This document shows, in pieces, positions 4,567 through 5,581 of a DNA stretch of 5,581 nucleotides. A program made the translations under genes and the position numbers. How positions within the stretch are numbered: position 1 is the first letter of the stretch; each line of letters starts with the position of its first letter. Under the pieces are notes generated by a model. The model saw only the letters and a list, made by a program, of their open reading frames with translations, ran no database searches and was not told the DNA's origin. Origin of the DNA: Planctomycetota bacterium (GTDB lineage: Bacteria; Planctomycetota; Planctomycetia; Pirellulales; Lacipirellulaceae); NCBI GenBank assembly GCA_029259975.1, contig JAJDEE010000111.1:1-5581 (forward strand), given 5' to 3'.

Positions 4567-5581
4567 ATGCAAAACGTTATCATCGAAGAGCCTTATGAGT
4601 TTGTTCCACCTGGCCGGGGTAAACTGTGGCCGTGGTTAGCAAGACTGATGCTGAATCGACATTTACGTCAGGCTCACGACATCCATTCGGTCGAGTGTCG
4701 CGAAGTGCAACGAATTCGAGACTCGATCGCTGCTGGCCACGGGGTTCTAATAGCGCCAAATCATTGCCGTCTTTCCGACCCGATGTTGTTGGGCGTGCTG
4801 AGCAAACATATCAAGCGAGACTTGCACTCGATGGCCTCATGGCATTTGTTCAAACAGGATTGGTTCTCGGGATTCTTAACACGCAAGCTTGGTGCGTTCA
4901 GTGTTTATCGCGAGGGAGTTGACCGCCAGGCAATAAACACGGCAATCGACGTATTGGTCGAAGGCAAACGTCCGCTGGTGCTTTTCCCCGAAGGTGCGAT
5001 CTCGCGACACAATGACGAGCTGTCACTGCTAATGGATGGCACTTCGCTAATCGCACGCACCGCGGCCAAACGTCGTGAGAAGAATAATGCGCGGGGCGGA
5101 GTCGTTATCCATCCGATCGCAATTCGTTACTTCTTTCGTGGCAATCTTGAAGCGACCGTGGCACCCGTTCTTGAAGAAATCGAATCGCATTTTTCTTGGT
5201 ACCCGCAGAAGGACAAGACGATTCTTCAGCGACTTCGTCAGATCGGCCAAGCACTGTTGTCGCTCAAGGAAGTCGAGTATTTGGGAGCGGCGCGTGTGGG
5301 AGAGTTTGAAGAACGCGTCGAGAATTTGATCGGTGATGTACTAACACGCCTCGAAAAAAAATGGGCACTCAATGACGCTGGCGAAGGTGTAGTGGCTCGC
5401 GTGAAAAACCTGCGCACTGCGATCTTACCCGACTTAATTAAAAACAACCTCTCGGCGGAAGAACGGCAAGAGCGTTGGAAGCAACTCGCCGCTTGCTACT
5501 ACGTCCAACAGATTTCGCACTACCCGCCGCACTATGTCCATCGCGAAGGGCCGAACATCATTGAGCATATCCTGGAAACGG
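4567..5581 (+). CDS. Lysophospholipid (1-acylglycerol-3-phosphate) acyltransferase, PlsC superfamily, 3' end outside window
   Basis: The reading frame is open from ATG 4567 to the window edge without a stop: 338 codons plus one base. The protein should transfer an acyl chain onto a lysophospholipid or similar acceptor at the inner membrane. Family motifs occur in order: N-H-C-R-L-S-D with catalytic His66 and Asp71 (the HX4D box), G-A-F-S-V-Y-R at 109-115, F-P-E-G at 140-143 followed by I-S-R, and I-H-P-I-A-I at 181-186. No clear membrane helix is seen before motif I; the N-terminus is short and has Trp21 and Trp23. Beyond about residue 195 a further stretch of at least 144 residues follows, including K-E-V-E-Y-L-G-A, V-K-N-L-R-T-A-I-L-P-D and S-H-Y-P-P-H-Y segments. 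From memory, this extension is characteristic of planctomycete homologues. Typical PlsC proteins end near 240 residues. The true acceptor is unknown. The ribosome-binding site is weak. Confidence 0.9.
   Translation, partial: MQNVIIEEPYEFVPPGRGKLWPWLARLMLNRHLRQAHDIHSVECREVQRIRDSIAAGHGVLIAPNHCRLSDPMLLGVLSKHIKRDLHSMASWHLFKQDWFSGFLTRKLGAFSVYREGVDRQAINTAIDVLVEGKRPLVLFPEGAISRHNDELSLLMDGTSLIARTAAKRREKNNARGGVVIHPIAIRYFFRGNLEATVAPVLEEIESHFSWYPQKDKTILQRLRQIGQALLSLKEVEYLGAARVGEFEERVENLIGDVLTRLEKKWALNDAGEGVVARVKNLRTAILPDLIKNNLSAEERQERWKQLAACYYVQQISHYPPHYVHREGPNIIEHILET

Noticed and set aside
4550..4590. Possible dif-like Xer site around ttatgcaaaacgttat
   Set aside because: Only the TTATG part recalls a Xer half-site. 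There are no two 11-bp inverted arms with a 6-bp centre, and the sequence lies within the start of the acyltransferase gene.
4626..4922. A 98-codon + strand frame inside the acyltransferase
   Set aside because: It lies in another frame of the acyltransferase gene, whose motifs are clear, and has no features of its own.

Overview
The window looks like a piece of chromosome from a planctomycete, probably of the Pirellulales type. This is an inference from two things recalled about that group: the gene order TPR protein, TPR protein, ExbB, ExbD, ExbD, and a PlsC-type acyltransferase with a long conserved C-terminal extension. Base composition is moderate, a little above half GC by eye, and Shine-Dalgarno sequences are weak or absent, which fits. 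No database search was possible.

Positions 2-3399 (+ strand) hold five genes in one direction that look like a single transcription unit. They are the C-terminal end of a larger helical-repeat (TPR-like) protein cut by the window edge, a secreted TPR protein that overlaps it by ATGA, an ExbB/TolQ/MotA-type proton-channel subunit, and two different ExbD/TolR-type subunits. The last three have what an inner-membrane proton-driven motor needs: the PF01618-type core in ExbB and the membrane aspartate in both ExbDs. The two TPR proteins are the likely periplasmic partners. No TonB, TolA or outer-membrane receptor is visible, so the target of the motor is unknown.

Positions 3420-4358 (- strand) encode a complete tyrosine recombinase of the XerC/XerD type with all six catalytic residues. 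It converges on the second exbD with only 20 bases between them. A 208-base gap then separates it from a divergent gene.

Positions 4567-5581 (+ strand) encode a lysophospholipid acyltransferase (PlsC superfamily) that runs off the right edge without a stop codon. Its four acyltransferase motifs are present, followed by about 150 residues of extension.

No tRNA, rRNA, CRISPR array, insertion sequence or prophage signal was found. Smaller structures are a 15-bp tandem repeat upstream of exbB, a triple imperfect repeat between exbB and the first exbD, and a short hairpin between the convergent genes. The region reads mostly as housekeeping and cell-envelope genes. The least explained part is the TPR-linked ExbB/ExbD/ExbD motor.
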